A stretch of DNA of 64,000 nucleotides from Pseudomonadota bacterium (GTDB lineage: Bacteria > Pseudomonadota > Alphaproteobacteria > Puniceispirillales > Puniceispirillaceae). Location of the stretch: positions 62,001 through 126,000 of the forward strand of contig JAQCEA010000002.1 in NCBI GenBank assembly GCA_027620495.1. Reading direction: 5' to 3'. A program made the translations under genes and the position numbers. The notes beneath the pieces are model-generated. The model did not search any database, was not told the DNA's origin, and saw only the letters and a program-made list of their open reading frames with translations. The stretch's first letter is position 1. Every line of letters starts with the position of its first letter. Shown piece by piece: positions 1 to 9,939 of the stretch.

Positions 1-672
1 ATGGCGGCAATTCCAATAGGCATCACGGCATTTGCCATGGCGGCGATGGTGATGGGGTGGCGCCGCTATTGGCGGCATACCGGCGCGGTATGGGGCGGCT
101 GGCGATCGCTGTTTGATGCGATATCTGCGGTGGTGGCGTTGCGGCATCTTGGCGGTGAAACGGCGGCAGGCTGGCGCGGTGGGGCGGGGTGTCATACATC
201 TGATGACCGGTCGAGTAACGCACGCCGCATCTATCATCAGCTCACAATGTATGGGTTTTTGCTGTGTTTTGCTTCAACCTCGGTTGGCACACTCTATCAT
301 TACGCCTTTGGGTGGGAAGCCCCTTATGGATTATTGTCATTGCCGGTCATTCTGGGGACGGTTGGTGGGGTGATTTTATGCGTGGGAACGGCGGGGTTAT
401 TTATCGAAAAGCGCCGCATGCATCCAGCGGTAAGTTATAACAATGCTGGCGGTATGGATTATGCATTTATCGCGATTTTATTTCTTGTCAGCTTTACCGG
501 TTTGGTGTTGCTGGCGCTACGAAGCACCAGCTTTATGGGGCTGACGCTGGCCATTCATCTTGGGTTTGTTTATAGCTTTTTCCTGATTATGCCCTATTCA
601 AAATTTGTGCATGGGCTCTATCGCTTTGCCGCATTGATTGCGAGTGGAAGCGAGACTAGACGGTCCCGATAG
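1..672 (+). CDS. TcuB/CitB-type membrane protein, C-terminal part (5' end probably outside window)
   Basis: Multi-TM segment with 'YHQLTMYGFLLCFASTSVGTLYHY...' typical of TcuB/CitB membrane domains; ORF is open at the window edge. Confidence 0.6.
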   Translation: MAAIPIGITAFAMAAMVMGWRRYWRHTGAVWGGWRSLFDAISAVVALRHLGGETAAGWRGGAGCHTSDDRSSNARRIYHQLTMYGFLLCFASTSVGTLYHYAFGWEAPYGLLSLPVILGTVGGVILCVGTAGLFIEKRRMHPAVSYNNAGGMDYAFIAILFLVSFTGLVLLALRSTSFMGLTLAIHLGFVYSFFLIMPYSKFVHGLYRFAALIASGSETRRSR

Positions 673-696
673 CATCATTAAAGTCACATCTGTGTT

Positions 697-1356
697 TTGA
701 GGATGGAAGGTATGCAGTTTGATTTGGCAACAATTGGCGATGTTCTGCAGATCGTTTTTGCTGACATAATTCTGTCGGGCGACAATGCCCTCGTGATTGG
801 CATGGCGGCAGCCGGGCTGGCGGCGAACCAACGCAAAAAAGCGATTGCAATTGGTATGGCGATGGCGGCTGGCATGCGGATATTGTTTGCCATTATCGCC
901 ACCTATTTGCTGGCGATTAAGGGCATTTTGCTGATTGGTGGGCTGTTGCTCAGCTGGGTATGCTGGCGGTTTTATCTTGATCTGAAGGCATTTAATCAAG
1001 TGTCAGTTGATACCATCCAGTCATCTGAAACCGGCGCCGAATCCGGCGGTGAAGAAAAATCGGAAAAAAGTTTTTGGCGGGCGCTGGTCACGATTTTGGT
1101 GGCTGATGTATCGATGTCGATTGATAACATTGTCGCTGTTGCCGCCATTGCGCGTGACAATACCGAATTGCTGATCTTCGGCTTGGCACTGGCCATTGCC
1201 TTTATGGCGTTTTTTGCCTCGCTGATTATGCGGGTGATGGTGCGCTATCGCTTGCTGTCATATTTTGGATTGTTGTTTCTGGTCTATCTAGCGGCGGCGA
1301 TGCTGTATGATGGCATGGTGGAAATGTCTTGGATTCCGCCTCTATTTGGTGTGTAA
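697..1356 (+). CDS. TerC family (YjbE-like) integral membrane protein; start may be 712
   Basis: 'ADIILSGDNALVIGMAAAGL' and 'VADVSMSIDNIVAVAAIA' TerC repeats with conserved acidic/Asn residues. Confidence 0.85.
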   Translation: MRMEGMQFDLATIGDVLQIVFADIILSGDNALVIGMAAAGLAANQRKKAIAIGMAMAAGMRILFAIIATYLLAIKGILLIGGLLLSWVCWRFYLDLKAFNQVSVDTIQSSETGAESGGEEKSEKSFWRALVTILVADVSMSIDNIVAVAAIARDNTELLIFGLALAIAFMAFFASLIMRVMVRYRLLSYFGLLFLVYLAAAMLYDGMVEMSWIPPLFGV

Positions 1357-1555
1357 ACAGGTACGGTCGGGATGACGTATCTAAAGATATTGATTTTGTC
1401 CTTGAGCAATCTATGTTGGTCCCGGTAGTGGGGTGAGCGCTTACGTGCTTGTACTCATTCATCGCATTGTGGCTTTCCACCAATATTTATGGTCAATAAG
1501 GGTTGAAAGTTGGCAATTACCTATCTGAAGAAGGAAGGCCATAGAACCACCGCAG

Positions 1556-2350
1556 ATGCGCGGTTGCGAGAATATTTTCTGGGAGAAAATCTTGGCTAAT
1601 GTGTCGAAAGCTCTATTTTCGGTAGCTGGTAAAACCGCGCTGATCACTGGTGGTGGCAGTGGTCTTGGCGCTTTTATCGCCACGGCATTATCTGATGCTG
1701 GTGCACGGGTGTTACTTGTTGGTCGGCGCTTGGAGCGGTTGCAGGAAACGCTGGGTAATCGTGATGGGGCTTGTTTTGCCCTTGATCTAACAACAGATCA
1801 AGCAAGCGTAAATTTGTATCATCAGGTGGCTACACAAAATGATATGCCCGACATTGTTATCAACGCCGCTGGCATCAACCCGCGGATACATGCGGATGAT
1901 ATTGATGAAGCCAGCTGGGTAGGTTCTGTCCATTTGAATTTGAATGTGCCTTTTTTGGTAGCTCAAAAATTTGTTCCGCACATGAAAGCGCAATCATGGG
2001 GGCGCATCATAAATATTGCATCACTTCAATCCAGCCGCGCGTTTGAAAATGGCATTTCTTATGGTGCGGCCAAGGGGGGCGTTTCGCAATTAACGCGTGC
2101 CATGGCCGAGGCGTGGTCAAAATATGGCATCACCGCGAATGCGCTCGCGCCCGGGTTTTTTCCAACCGAACTGACAGCGCCGTTGTTTGCGCAACCAGAC
2201 GTGGCCGCAAAACTTGCCGCGGCAACGGCGATTGGCCGCAATGGCATGATGGAAGATATGCGTGGCCCATTATTGTTTTTGGCATCAGATGCCAGTGCCT
2301 ATGTCACTGGACAATCCATTGCTGTTGATGGAGGGTTCACGGCAAAATGA
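1556..2350 (+). CDS. SDR family NAD(P)-dependent oxidoreductase
   Basis: GGGSGLG nucleotide-binding motif, 'NAAG', 'YGAAKGG' active site, C-terminal 'ASDASAYVTGQSIAVDGGFTAK'. Confidence 0.85.
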   Translation: MRGCENIFWEKILANVSKALFSVAGKTALITGGGSGLGAFIATALSDAGARVLLVGRRLERLQETLGNRDGACFALDLTTDQASVNLYHQVATQNDMPDIVINAAGINPRIHADDIDEASWVGSVHLNLNVPFLVAQKFVPHMKAQSWGRIINIASLQSSRAFENGISYGAAKGGVSQLTRAMAEAWSKYGITANALAPGFFPTELTAPLFAQPDVAAKLAAATAIGRNGMMEDMRGPLLFLASDASAYVTGQSIAVDGGFTAK

Positions 2351-2494
2351 ATTTGCCGGTTGTTGTGCCGCCCACGATGCTTCAAAGCGAATGACGCAAG
2401 GCGGTGCCAACAAGATTATGAAGGATCTGTTCCGTAGCCACCAGCATTTTAGCATGAGCTGTGTTACCAGCTGCCAAACGATGATGCTGAGAGT

Positions 2495-3262
2495 TTAAAA
2501 ATTATCTTTACGCCGCCGGATTTCGGCAAACACTTCGGCATCGGTGGCGTCTGTCATTGCCAGATGCGCCCGGATTGATGGATCGGACGCCCGCAAAAAC
2601 GGGTTGGTTGCCTTTTCCAAATCAATCCGTGTTGGCACTGTTGGCAGGCCATTTTCGCGCAAAGCTTCGAATGCGGCCTGACGTTCGACAAGGGCCGCAT
2701 TATCAGGGTCAACAGTCACTGCAAATTTGGCATTGGCAAGGGTGTATTCATGGCTGCAATAGACGACTGTATCATCTGGCAGTGCCATGAGTTTTTCAAG
2801 ACTTGACCACATCATTGACGCATCGCCTCCAAATATCCGCCCGCAGCCAACAACAAATAAGGTGTCGCCGGTACAGACAATCTGATCATCCGCGCTGTAG
2901 AAATTGATCATATCAAGCGTATGGCCGGGGGTGGCCAAAACATCAATACGCCGCCCGGCAAATTCAAAATGGTCCCCGTCACCAAGTTGCGTGTCATACA
3001 AATTGCTGACGGCACTATGAATTTTTGGGCCAAGGACTGTCGCATGATAGGCTGATTTTAGCGCGGCCAACCCATCTGTATGGTCGGCGTGATGATGGGT
3101 GATGAAAATATGTGTAAGCCCCCATCCGGTTTCGGCAAGTGCGGCCTGTGTAGCTTCTATATCGCCAGCATCAACACAGGCTGTCTGGCCGGTGTCGCGG
3201 CAATGTAGCAATAATCCGTAATTATCACTGCCATAGGGGAACTGATGCGTTTGAAGTTTCAT
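2495..3262 (-). CDS. gloB: Hydroxyacylglutathione hydrolase (glyoxalase II)
   Basis: THHHADH metallo-beta-lactamase motif, 'TPGHT', 'GDTLFVVGCGRIFGG', 'YCSHEYTLANAKFA'. Confidence 0.93.
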   Translation of the reverse strand: MKLQTHQFPYGSDNYGLLLHCRDTGQTACVDAGDIEATQAALAETGWGLTHIFITHHHADHTDGLAALKSAYHATVLGPKIHSAVSNLYDTQLGDGDHFEFAGRRIDVLATPGHTLDMINFYSADDQIVCTGDTLFVVGCGRIFGGDASMMWSSLEKLMALPDDTVVYCSHEYTLANAKFAVTVDPDNAALVERQAAFEALRENGLPTVPTRIDLEKATNPFLRASDPSIRAHLAMTDATDAEVFAEIRRRKDNF

Positions 3263-3278
3263 GATCTATGCCTTTGTC

Positions 3279-3719
3279 TTACCATGTACCGGTATTTTCC
3301 ATGGATAGCCATGGTTCTGCAGGGGCCAGCGCGTCGCCTTCCTGCAGCAGTTCAATCGAAATATTATCTGGTGATTTGATAAATGCCATGCGGCCATCAC
3401 GTGGGGGGCGGTTGATTGTTACCCCAGCATCGGCAAGCGCCTGACAGGTCTGGTAAATATTATCCACCTTATAGGCAAGATGCCCGAAATTGCGCCCATA
3501 ATCATAATCCTCTGGATCCCAGTTATAGGTCAGTTCCAATTCTGGGGCATTTTGTGCCGCGCTATTATTTTGATCTTTGGGCGCGGCAAGGAAAATCAGT
3601 GTAAATCGCCCCTCGGGTACATCTTTGCGGCGCATTTCAACAAGGCCAAGTTTGTTACAATAAAAGTCGAGTGATTCATCCACATCGCGCACCCGTACCA
3701 TTGTGTGTAAATATCTCAT
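3279..3719 (-). CDS. gloA: Lactoylglutathione lyase (glyoxalase I); longer ORF extends to 3887
   Basis: '[26 protein letters not shown]', 'ELTYNW', '[12 protein letters not shown]', 'IELLQEG'; adjacent to gloB. Confidence 0.9.
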   Translation of the reverse strand: MRYLHTMVRVRDVDESLDFYCNKLGLVEMRRKDVPEGRFTLIFLAAPKDQNNSAAQNAPELELTYNWDPEDYDYGRNFGHLAYKVDNIYQTCQALADAGVTINRPPRDGRMAFIKSPDNISIELLQEGDALAPAEPWLSMENTGTW

Positions 3720-3858
3720 GGTTTTATCGTCCTCGGCTATCGCGGCACAGCGCCATGTTTGCGATCTGTACATGCCATTATTGTCTTTAAGGCTAATGAT
3801 TGCAGTAAAGTTTTGGGCTGTCCAGAGTGATATCACGCCGCATTTTTTTGAAAGGCCG

Positions 3859-4536
3859 TTAAAGATCAATCCCCAGCAATGCGGCACCTTCAGATAGGCT
3901 CGATGCTAGATAAAAGGTTGGCGGTGCCAGCGCCCTTTCAGCCGCGATCAAATCGGGAATTTGAATCACCCGCATACCCGCGGCAAGTGCCGCCGTTATG
4001 CCGGTTTCCGAATCTTCAAATGCAATACAGCGCGGTGCATCAACACCAAGCTTTCTGGCCGCATCAAAATATACATCCGGCGCTGGTTTTCCCGCCTTAA
4101 CCTCGTCGCCGCCAGTCAAATGTGGGATATATTGCCACAACCCAACGCGATCAAGAATGGCCCTGGCCTTGGTGCCTGATGACGAGGTGGCAACAGCCCT
4201 AGGGATTTGCATTTTTTCCAAACAGGCCAGCAATTGATGCGCCCCCGGTTTCACCTCTATATGATGGTCAAGAAGCTGTCGATAGACATCTAGCCAATCA
4301 TCCTTAAATTTTGCCGCATCTATGGTGGCTGGCAGCATCTTTCGCAAAATATCAATACCTGTTTTTGCATTGCGGCCGATCAATTGTCGGTAATCGTCAA
4401 ATTGGAATCTTTGATCATAGCTAGCTGCCGTTGTCACAAAGGATTCATAGGATAATTTTTCTGTATCAAGAAGCAGCCCATCCATATCAAATATGATGGC
4501 ATCAAAATCTGTGATATCGCTGGGGTGGTGTGACAT
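3859..4536 (-). CDS. HAD family phosphatase (beta-phosphoglucomutase-like)
   Basis: '[14 protein letters not shown]', 'VATSSS', '[17 protein letters not shown]', '[19 protein letters not shown]'. Confidence 0.88.
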   Translation of the reverse strand: MSHHPSDITDFDAIIFDMDGLLLDTEKLSYESFVTTAASYDQRFQFDDYRQLIGRNAKTGIDILRKMLPATIDAAKFKDDWLDVYRQLLDHHIEVKPGAHQLLACLEKMQIPRAVATSSSGTKARAILDRVGLWQYIPHLTGGDEVKAGKPAPDVYFDAARKLGVDAPRCIAFEDSETGITAALAAGMRVIQIPDLIAAERALAPPTFYLASSLSEGAALLGIDL

Positions 4537-4694
4537 GTGAGGGATAGCGTAAGACTGGCAATGGCCAAAAGGAGAAGGGTGAGGGGGTAAGAATAAATTA
4601 TATTTTTTAGTATTGATAATGGGGCGAGTATGGCATGATTTTGCTGCAAGGGAAACAACCCGCTAGATTTAAACCCTGACTGATAGACATTTTC

Positions 4695-5099
4695 ATGCTC
4701 GACCCGCAAAAAATTGCCTATCTGGTTGTCCATTGTTCGGACACGGCTGATGATGAAGCGCTGACCGGGTGTGATATTCACCAGATGCATCTTGGCTTTG
4801 GCTGGGATGGTGTTGGCTATCACCGGATTATTGGCCGTGATGGGGTGATCGAACATGGCCGCCCTGATTATTGGATTGGCGCGCATGTCAAAGGGTTTAA
4901 CGATGTCAGCCTTGGTGTATGTCTGATCGGGCGGCATCGTTTTACCGATGCACAGATGCAGGCGCTGGAAACCGTATTGCGCGGCTGGAAGTCAACCTAT
5001 CCGGCAGCAAAAATTGTCGGGCATTGTGATTTTGACTATACCGACAAAACCTGTCCGAATTTTGATGTTGCGGTCTGGTGCCGCAAGTGGGGTCTTTAG
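4695..5099 (+). CDS. N-acetylmuramoyl-L-alanine amidase (Amidase_2, T7-lysozyme-like)
   Basis: 'VVHCSDT', 'GWDGVGYHRIIGRDG', 'GAHVKGFNDVSLGVCLIG', 'GHCDFDYTDKTCPNFD' zinc amidase motifs. Confidence 0.87.
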   Translation: MLDPQKIAYLVVHCSDTADDEALTGCDIHQMHLGFGWDGVGYHRIIGRDGVIEHGRPDYWIGAHVKGFNDVSLGVCLIGRHRFTDAQMQALETVLRGWKSTYPAAKIVGHCDFDYTDKTCPNFDVAVWCRKWGL

Positions 5100-5102
5100 C
5101 CA

Positions 5103-5870
5103 ATGGCGGCGGTGCAATCGGTTGTGACGCCACAAGCGCCAATCAGATGCGCGCCACATCCCACCGCCAGTCTCGATACCGAGGCCCTGTACGGCGAAAC
5201 GGTGACGGTTGATCAGTTTGAAAATGGATTTGCCCATGTGGTGCTTGGCACCGATGGCTATAAAGGCTGGATGCCATCTGCCTGTCTTGGAACAATGCCG
5301 GATGTCACCCATCAGGTCACAGTGCCGCATAGTTTCGTCACCGCTGGGGCGGATGTCAAAAGCGCCGGGATCAGCCATTTGTCACTTGGTGTGCGTCTTC
5401 ATCTGTACCCGCGCCAAGATGATGATGACAAAAGCCCGTTTGTTGAAATTGAATTTGCCGGTGCCAGTGGCTTTGTGCCGCGTTCTCATGTCAGCCCGTT
5501 GTCGGCAGTTTGTGATGATTGGGTTGTGGTGGCTGAATCGCTGATCGGCAGCCCCTATCGGTGGGGTGGGCGGGCGTCAACTGGACTTGATTGTTCGGCC
5601 TTGGTTCAGCTTTCCATGGCCGCGGCTGGCAAGGCTGTCCCGCGCGATTCAGGGCCGCAGCATGAGATTGGCCAAGCGCTGGATGAGTCTGAATCTCTCC
5701 AGCGCGGCGATCTGGTGTTTTGGGCGGGTCATGTTGGCATTATGCAAGATGGTGACCGATTGCTGCATGCCAACGCGCATCATATGGCGGTGGCAAGTGA
5801 ACCGCTTTTGGTTGCTATTCAGCGTGTTGCTGCGACCACTGGGCCTGTTACCGCGCGCCGCCGCCCGTAA
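5103..5870 (+). CDS. SH3-domain NlpC/P60 family peptidoglycan endopeptidase
   Basis: 'LIGSPYRWGGRASTGLDCSALVQ' catalytic Cys motif, 'GDLVFWAGHVGIM', 'LLHANAHHMAV'; N-terminal SH3-like region. Confidence 0.88.
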   Translation: MAAVQSVVTPQAPIRCAPHPTASLDTEALYGETVTVDQFENGFAHVVLGTDGYKGWMPSACLGTMPDVTHQVTVPHSFVTAGADVKSAGISHLSLGVRLHLYPRQDDDDKSPFVEIEFAGASGFVPRSHVSPLSAVCDDWVVVAESLIGSPYRWGGRASTGLDCSALVQLSMAAAGKAVPRDSGPQHEIGQALDESESLQRGDLVFWAGHVGIMQDGDRLLHANAHHMAVASEPLLVAIQRVAATTGPVTARRRP

Positions 5871-5894
5871 ACATAATGGCTTTATGCGCGCGGG

Positions 5895-7235
5895 CTAATT
5901 TGGAATATGCTTTTGGATAAACCAGAGCAATATCAGCGATGGGATAACCATCAACGCGGTGATGATAAAGAACAGCCCCCAGTCACCATGCAACCAATCG
6001 ACCAGCGCCCCTGATGATGAGGCCAATGTGGTGCGTCCCATCGTGCCGATTGACGCCAGCAAAGCATATTGTGTGGCCGTATAGGTGCGATCAACCAAAA
6101 GCGAAATAAAGGTCACAAAAGCAACGGTTGCAAAAGCGGCGGCAATATCATCAAGAAGAACGGCCAGTGCAAACAGCCATTCTGATTTGCCTGTCCAAGC
6201 CAAGATGCTGAACATGACATTGGTGGCGGCCATGGCAATGCCAGCGAATAAGAGCGCTTTTACCGTGCCGGAACGGATGGCTAAAAAGCTACCTAAAATG
6301 GTAAAGGCCACGGTGGTGATCCAGCCAAGCCCTTTTGAATAGAGCGCAATATCAGATTTTGAAAAGCCGATTTCCTTGTAAAAAATCAGCGACATCTTGC
6401 CCATAAAGGCCTCGCCAATTTTAAACAGAAAGATAAAGCCAAGCAGGGTGAGGGCCACCGATAGACCGTTTTTGCGAAAAAAACTACCAAGCGGTCCCCA
6501 GACGGTGTTGACCAGAAACCCGCCAACAGCGGCCAGACGGCTTGTGCCAAAATGCGCGGCTAAACCAGACGCGGCCAGTCTTTGCGCTTCGATGCGGCGA
6601 TCTGCGCTCGCCTCGGGGATCAGCATCAACCCAATATTGGCAAGACAAACAAACCCGCATAAAAATAAAAATGTCAGTTGCCAGTAATTTGCATGGCCAG
6701 CCTGTTCGAGCCAGTCAGCAATAAATAGCATTAACATGCCGCCAATTTTATAACCGCTCCACCATCCAACAACGGCGGTGGCGGCACCGGCCGCCATTGA
6801 TGATTTTTCGTTGGCGCCGATCTGCTCGATACGCAAAGCATCGATGGTAATATCTTGTGATGCGGATGCGGTGGCAATCACCAAGCCAAACCCCATCACC
6901 ATCCAAATATCGGTCGATGGGTACAGGCTGCTCCAGCCAATCAAACTGATCAATATGCACGCCTGAAAACTGACAATCCATGATTTGCGATGGCCAATCC
7001 GGTCAGCCAAAAATGGGATACGGATGTTATCGATTAATGGCGCCCACAAAAAATTGACAGCATAGACGCTGAAAATAAGCCCGGCCCAGCCAACAGCCGA
7101 ACGGCTAAGCCCATCTTCTTTTAACCATAAAGACAGCGCCGAACCGATCAGCACCCACGGAAACCCGCTCATCGCCCCAAGTAATAAAATGCGCCACATC
7201 CGGCGATCAAGATAGGTGGATAACCCTGTCATCAA
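5895..7235 (-). CDS. MFS transporter, AmpG-like muropeptide permease
   Basis: 12-TM MFS with 'LLLGAMSGFPWVLIGSALSLWLKEDGLSRSAVGWAGLIFSVYAVNFLWAPLID' and 'TATQYALLASIGTMGRT', typical of AmpG-type permeases. Confidence 0.8.
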   Translation of the reverse strand: MMTGLSTYLDRRMWRILLLGAMSGFPWVLIGSALSLWLKEDGLSRSAVGWAGLIFSVYAVNFLWAPLIDNIRIPFLADRIGHRKSWIVSFQACILISLIGWSSLYPSTDIWMVMGFGLVIATASASQDITIDALRIEQIGANEKSSMAAGAATAVVGWWSGYKIGGMLMLFIADWLEQAGHANYWQLTFLFLCGFVCLANIGLMLIPEASADRRIEAQRLAASGLAAHFGTSRLAAVGGFLVNTVWGPLGSFFRKNGLSVALTLLGFIFLFKIGEAFMGKMSLIFYKEIGFSKSDIALYSKGLGWITTVAFTILGSFLAIRSGTVKALLFAGIAMAATNVMFSILAWTGKSEWLFALAVLLDDIAAAFATVAFVTFISLLVDRTYTATQYALLASIGTMGRTTLASSSGALVDWLHGDWGLFFIITALMVIPSLILLWFIQKHIPN

Positions 7236-7247
7236 TTTGGCCTTTGG

Positions 7248-7311
7248 TTAAAGAACTCTGGTGGTTTAAGAACTCTGGTGATTTAAGAACTCTGGTGGTT
7301 TAAGAACTCTG
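7248..7311. repeat. Tandem repeat, 17-bp unit (TTTAAGAACTCTGGTGG), about 4 copies
   Basis: 'aagaactctg' recurs at 7251, 7268, 7285 and 7302, exact 17-bp period. Confidence 0.95.
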
Positions 7312-7438
7312 ACTTTATATCTTTTGGCACCGACAAGCGGATGGCCAGAGATCATATGCTAGCGTAGAGTGGTGATGATATGAAACAGATATTCAAAACA
7401 TCAGCACAAGCAGGCGTTTTAATGGCCGCAGATCGCAA

Positions 7439-7978
7439 ATGATGACAGATGATTGGGTTGTGACAGCAGATGATATCGGGGGCTATTGGCTAGAGGCTGG
7501 CAGATACCGGGTGGCGGCGCATATTGGCCGGGGCGGTGTGATCAGCGCAGGTGATAAACGCGAAGGAGACGGGGCTACACCTTGCGGGCGCTGGCCGGTG
7601 CGGGCGGTTTATTACAGACCAGACCGGGTGCAATGTCCAAAAACAACTCTTCCTTGTCATGCTCTGACGCCTGATTGTGGGTGGTGTGATGACGCGGCCA
7701 GCCCTGACTATAATCGCTATGTAAAACGGCCCTATCACTTTCGCCATGAACAGATGTGGCGCCAGGATGCTGCATATGATTTGGTGGTAGAGCTTGGCTA
7801 TAATGATGCCCCGGTGGTACTCGGCCATGGCAGTGCCATTTTCCTGCATTGTATCGCCGCTGGTAAAACCAGTACAGCTGGCTGTGTTGCGGTGGAGCGC
7901 GGCGATCTGTCATGGATCATTGAATCGGCATCATCCGACCAACATATCCTGATCCCTGATTTATTGCTGGCTAATTAA
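7439..7978 (+). CDS. L,D-transpeptidase family protein (YkuD domain)
   Basis: 'GHGSAIFLHCIAAGKTSTAGCVAVE' YkuD-type His/Cys catalytic signature; N-terminal 'GRGGVISAGDKREGDGATPCGRWPV'. Confidence 0.85.
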   Translation: MMTDDWVVTADDIGGYWLEAGRYRVAAHIGRGGVISAGDKREGDGATPCGRWPVRAVYYRPDRVQCPKTTLPCHALTPDCGWCDDAASPDYNRYVKRPYHFRHEQMWRQDAAYDLVVELGYNDAPVVLGHGSAIFLHCIAAGKTSTAGCVAVERGDLSWIIESASSDQHILIPDLLLAN

Positions 7979-8769
7979 GAGCGCGATAAATTAGCGTCAA
8001 TTTCGGCGCGGCGGCGGCGTAATTTGGCGTTGGTTGGCACCATTTCAGCCATCATCCCATCAACCACAAACCCCATCTTTACCATGATCATATTTGATAT
8101 CAGATTCAGGCATATTTTTTGGGCGGTGCCAGCCTGAAGCCGTGTTGACCCGGCGATAATTTCCGCGCCAGTTGCCAGCAAAATCGGATATTCGGCCATG
8201 GCGAGAAGGGCGGTTTCTGGGTTATTGGCAATGCCAATAGTGACCGCGCCAGCTTGTTTGGCAGATGCGATCGCGGCGGTGGTAAACACCGTACTGCCAC
8301 TAGCGGCAAGACCAATCACCACATCATCATGCCCGACGGCGATAGTGGCGATTTGCGCCGCGGCGGTTTCAGCATCATCTTCGGCATTTTCAACCGCCCG
8401 AAGCAGGGCAGAACTGCCGCCAGCAATCAAAAATTCCACCCGATGATCTGGCCAGTTAAAGGTTGGTAATAATTCGGCCCCATCCTGTACGCCAATCCGC
8501 GCAGATGTCCCGGCCCCCACATAAATCAACCGCCCGGTTTCAGATTGGCATAGACGCTGGTAAGCGGCAATGGCGGCGTGTTCGATGGCTGGCAATGCGG
8601 TTTTGAGCGCGGTTAGGGCATGTGCCTGATTATCAAGCATCGCCGCCAACGCCCGGGCCGGGGTCATGCGGTCAATATGCAGATCCGCCGGAAGCGTATC
8701 TTCGGTTGTGGCGGTTTTTGCACCGGCGGCATTGTTCGTTGCATTTCTGTCTGTATTTCTTGGCGTCAT
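7975..8769 (-). CDS. murQ: N-acetylmuramic acid 6-phosphate etherase (ORF extends to 8817)
   Basis: 'RLIYVGAGTSARIGVQDGAELLPTF', 'DDVVIGLAASGSTVF', 'EIIAGSTRLQAGTAQKICLNLISNMIMVKMG'. Confidence 0.93.
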   Translation of the reverse strand: MTPRNTDRNATNNAAGAKTATTEDTLPADLHIDRMTPARALAAMLDNQAHALTALKTALPAIEHAAIAAYQRLCQSETGRLIYVGAGTSARIGVQDGAELLPTFNWPDHRVEFLIAGGSSALLRAVENAEDDAETAAAQIATIAVGHDDVVIGLAASGSTVFTTAAIASAKQAGAVTIGIANNPETALLAMAEYPILLATGAEIIAGSTRLQAGTAQKICLNLISNMIMVKMGFVVDGMMAEMVPTNAKLRRRRAEIDANLSRS

Positions 8770-8811
8770 GCCGCCACTATAAAAGCCCGGCAGACGAAAG
8801 AGAAGATATAG

Positions 8812-9939
8812 ATGCACGAATTATCAATCATTGGCCTGATGTCTGGGACAAGTGCAGATGGCATTGACGCTGCGGTGTTGATCACCGATGGGGTGCGTGT
8901 AAGGCGCACTGGCATTTGTGGCCATTTTGAATATCGGCAGGACACGCGGCAGGCGATACGTGCCTGTTGTGCTGACCCGGCCATGTTTCTGGCTGATGCT
9001 GCCACCCGCACCAGCCTTGATACTGCCATTGCGGTTGATCATGCGGCGGCGGTGCAGGCGCTATGTGCCGCATTTGGCGATCGCATTGATCTGATTGGGT
9101 TTCATGGCCAAACCGTATATCACAATGCCCGGGCTGATACGGCGCATCCGCTTGGCCGACAGACCATACAGCTTGGCGATGCGCATTACCTTGCCACGGC
9201 CACGTCGATCAATGTGGTGCATAATGTAAGGCAGGCTGATATGGATGCAGGTGGTGAAGGCGCGCCGCTGGCCCCGATCTATCATGCAGCGGTGTTTGAC
9301 AGCATGCAGATTGATTTGCCAGTGGTTCTTGTCAATATCGGCGGTGTGGCCAATCTGACATATGTATCTGCTGGTGGCCCACATGGTTTGATCGGGTTTG
9401 ATACCGGGCCGGGCAACGCACTGATCGATGATTTTATGATGTCCAGATTACAAGCGGCCTGTGATCTTGATGGTGTGTTGGCGGCAACTGGCACGGTTAA
9501 TCATGGGCTGATATCGAGCTGGATGCACCACCCATATTTTGCGCAAAAATGGCCAAAATCATTGGACCGACAGAATTTTTCAAAGCTGCTATTAGATGCC
9601 GAATTTACCGGCTTATCTGATGGCGATGCGGCGGCGACGCTGACCTATTTTACCGCGCACACTATTGCCCATGCGATTGGCAAGCTGCCGGTGATGCCGC
9701 GGTCGGTGTTTGTGGCTGGTGGGGGGCGGCGCAATCTGTCGATGATGCGCGATTTGTCATCATGCCTGTCGATGCCGCTAGTGACCGAAAAGATCAACGC
9801 ATTTGACGCTGATATGCTGGAAGCTGAATTAATGGCATTTTTGGCTGCACGTTTTCATTATGGGTTGCCCACATCGTTTCCATCCACAACCGGATGCCGC
9901 ATCCCGGTCAGCGGGGGGCAATTGGCGCTGGCTAGATGA
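8812..9939 (+). CDS. anmK: Anhydro-N-acetylmuramic acid kinase
   Basis: 'GLMSGTSADGIDAAVL', 'GFHGQTVYH', 'NIGGVANLTYV', 'GFDTGPGNALIDDFM', 'FVAGGGRRNLSMM'. Confidence 0.95.
   Translation: MHELSIIGLMSGTSADGIDAAVLITDGVRVRRTGICGHFEYRQDTRQAIRACCADPAMFLADAATRTSLDTAIAVDHAAAVQALCAAFGDRIDLIGFHGQTVYHNARADTAHPLGRQTIQLGDAHYLATATSINVVHNVRQADMDAGGEGAPLAPIYHAAVFDSMQIDLPVVLVNIGGVANLTYVSAGGPHGLIGFDTGPGNALIDDFMMSRLQAACDLDGVLAATGTVNHGLISSWMHHPYFAQKWPKSLDRQNFSKLLLDAEFTGLSDGDAAATLTYFTAHTIAHAIGKLPVMPRSVFVAGGGRRNLSMMRDLSSCLSMPLVTEKINAFDADMLEAELMAFLAARFHYGLPTSFPSTTGCRIPVSGGQLALAR

Noticed and set aside
1-672. Complete gene starting exactly at base 1
   Set aside because: The ATG at position 1 is probably an internal codon; the TcuB/CitB family is longer at its N-terminus, so the ORF is treated as truncated.
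1357-1555. Possible gene remnant between TerC and SDR genes
   Set aside because: A short stretch reads like protein ('LAITYLKKEGHRTTADARLREYF') but I could not tie it to a family or show frame decay.
2351-2494. Possible small gene between SDR and gloB
   Set aside because: The 2262-2498 frame overlaps the SDR in another frame and has no convincing start signal or motif.
4434-4937. 167-aa minus-strand ORF upstream of the HAD phosphatase
   Set aside because: Overlaps both the HAD N-terminus and the amidase in the wrong frame/strand; no domain recognised.
4695-5870. Phage lysis module (T7-lysozyme-like amidase plus NlpC/P60)
   Set aside because: No capsid, tail, terminase or integrase genes nearby; neighbours AmpG-like, MurQ and AnmK fit cell-wall recycling.
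7248-7311. CRISPR-like direct repeats
   Set aside because: Units abut with no spacers and no cas genes in the window; a simple tandem repeat. The same applies to 25797-25856 and 34796-34859.
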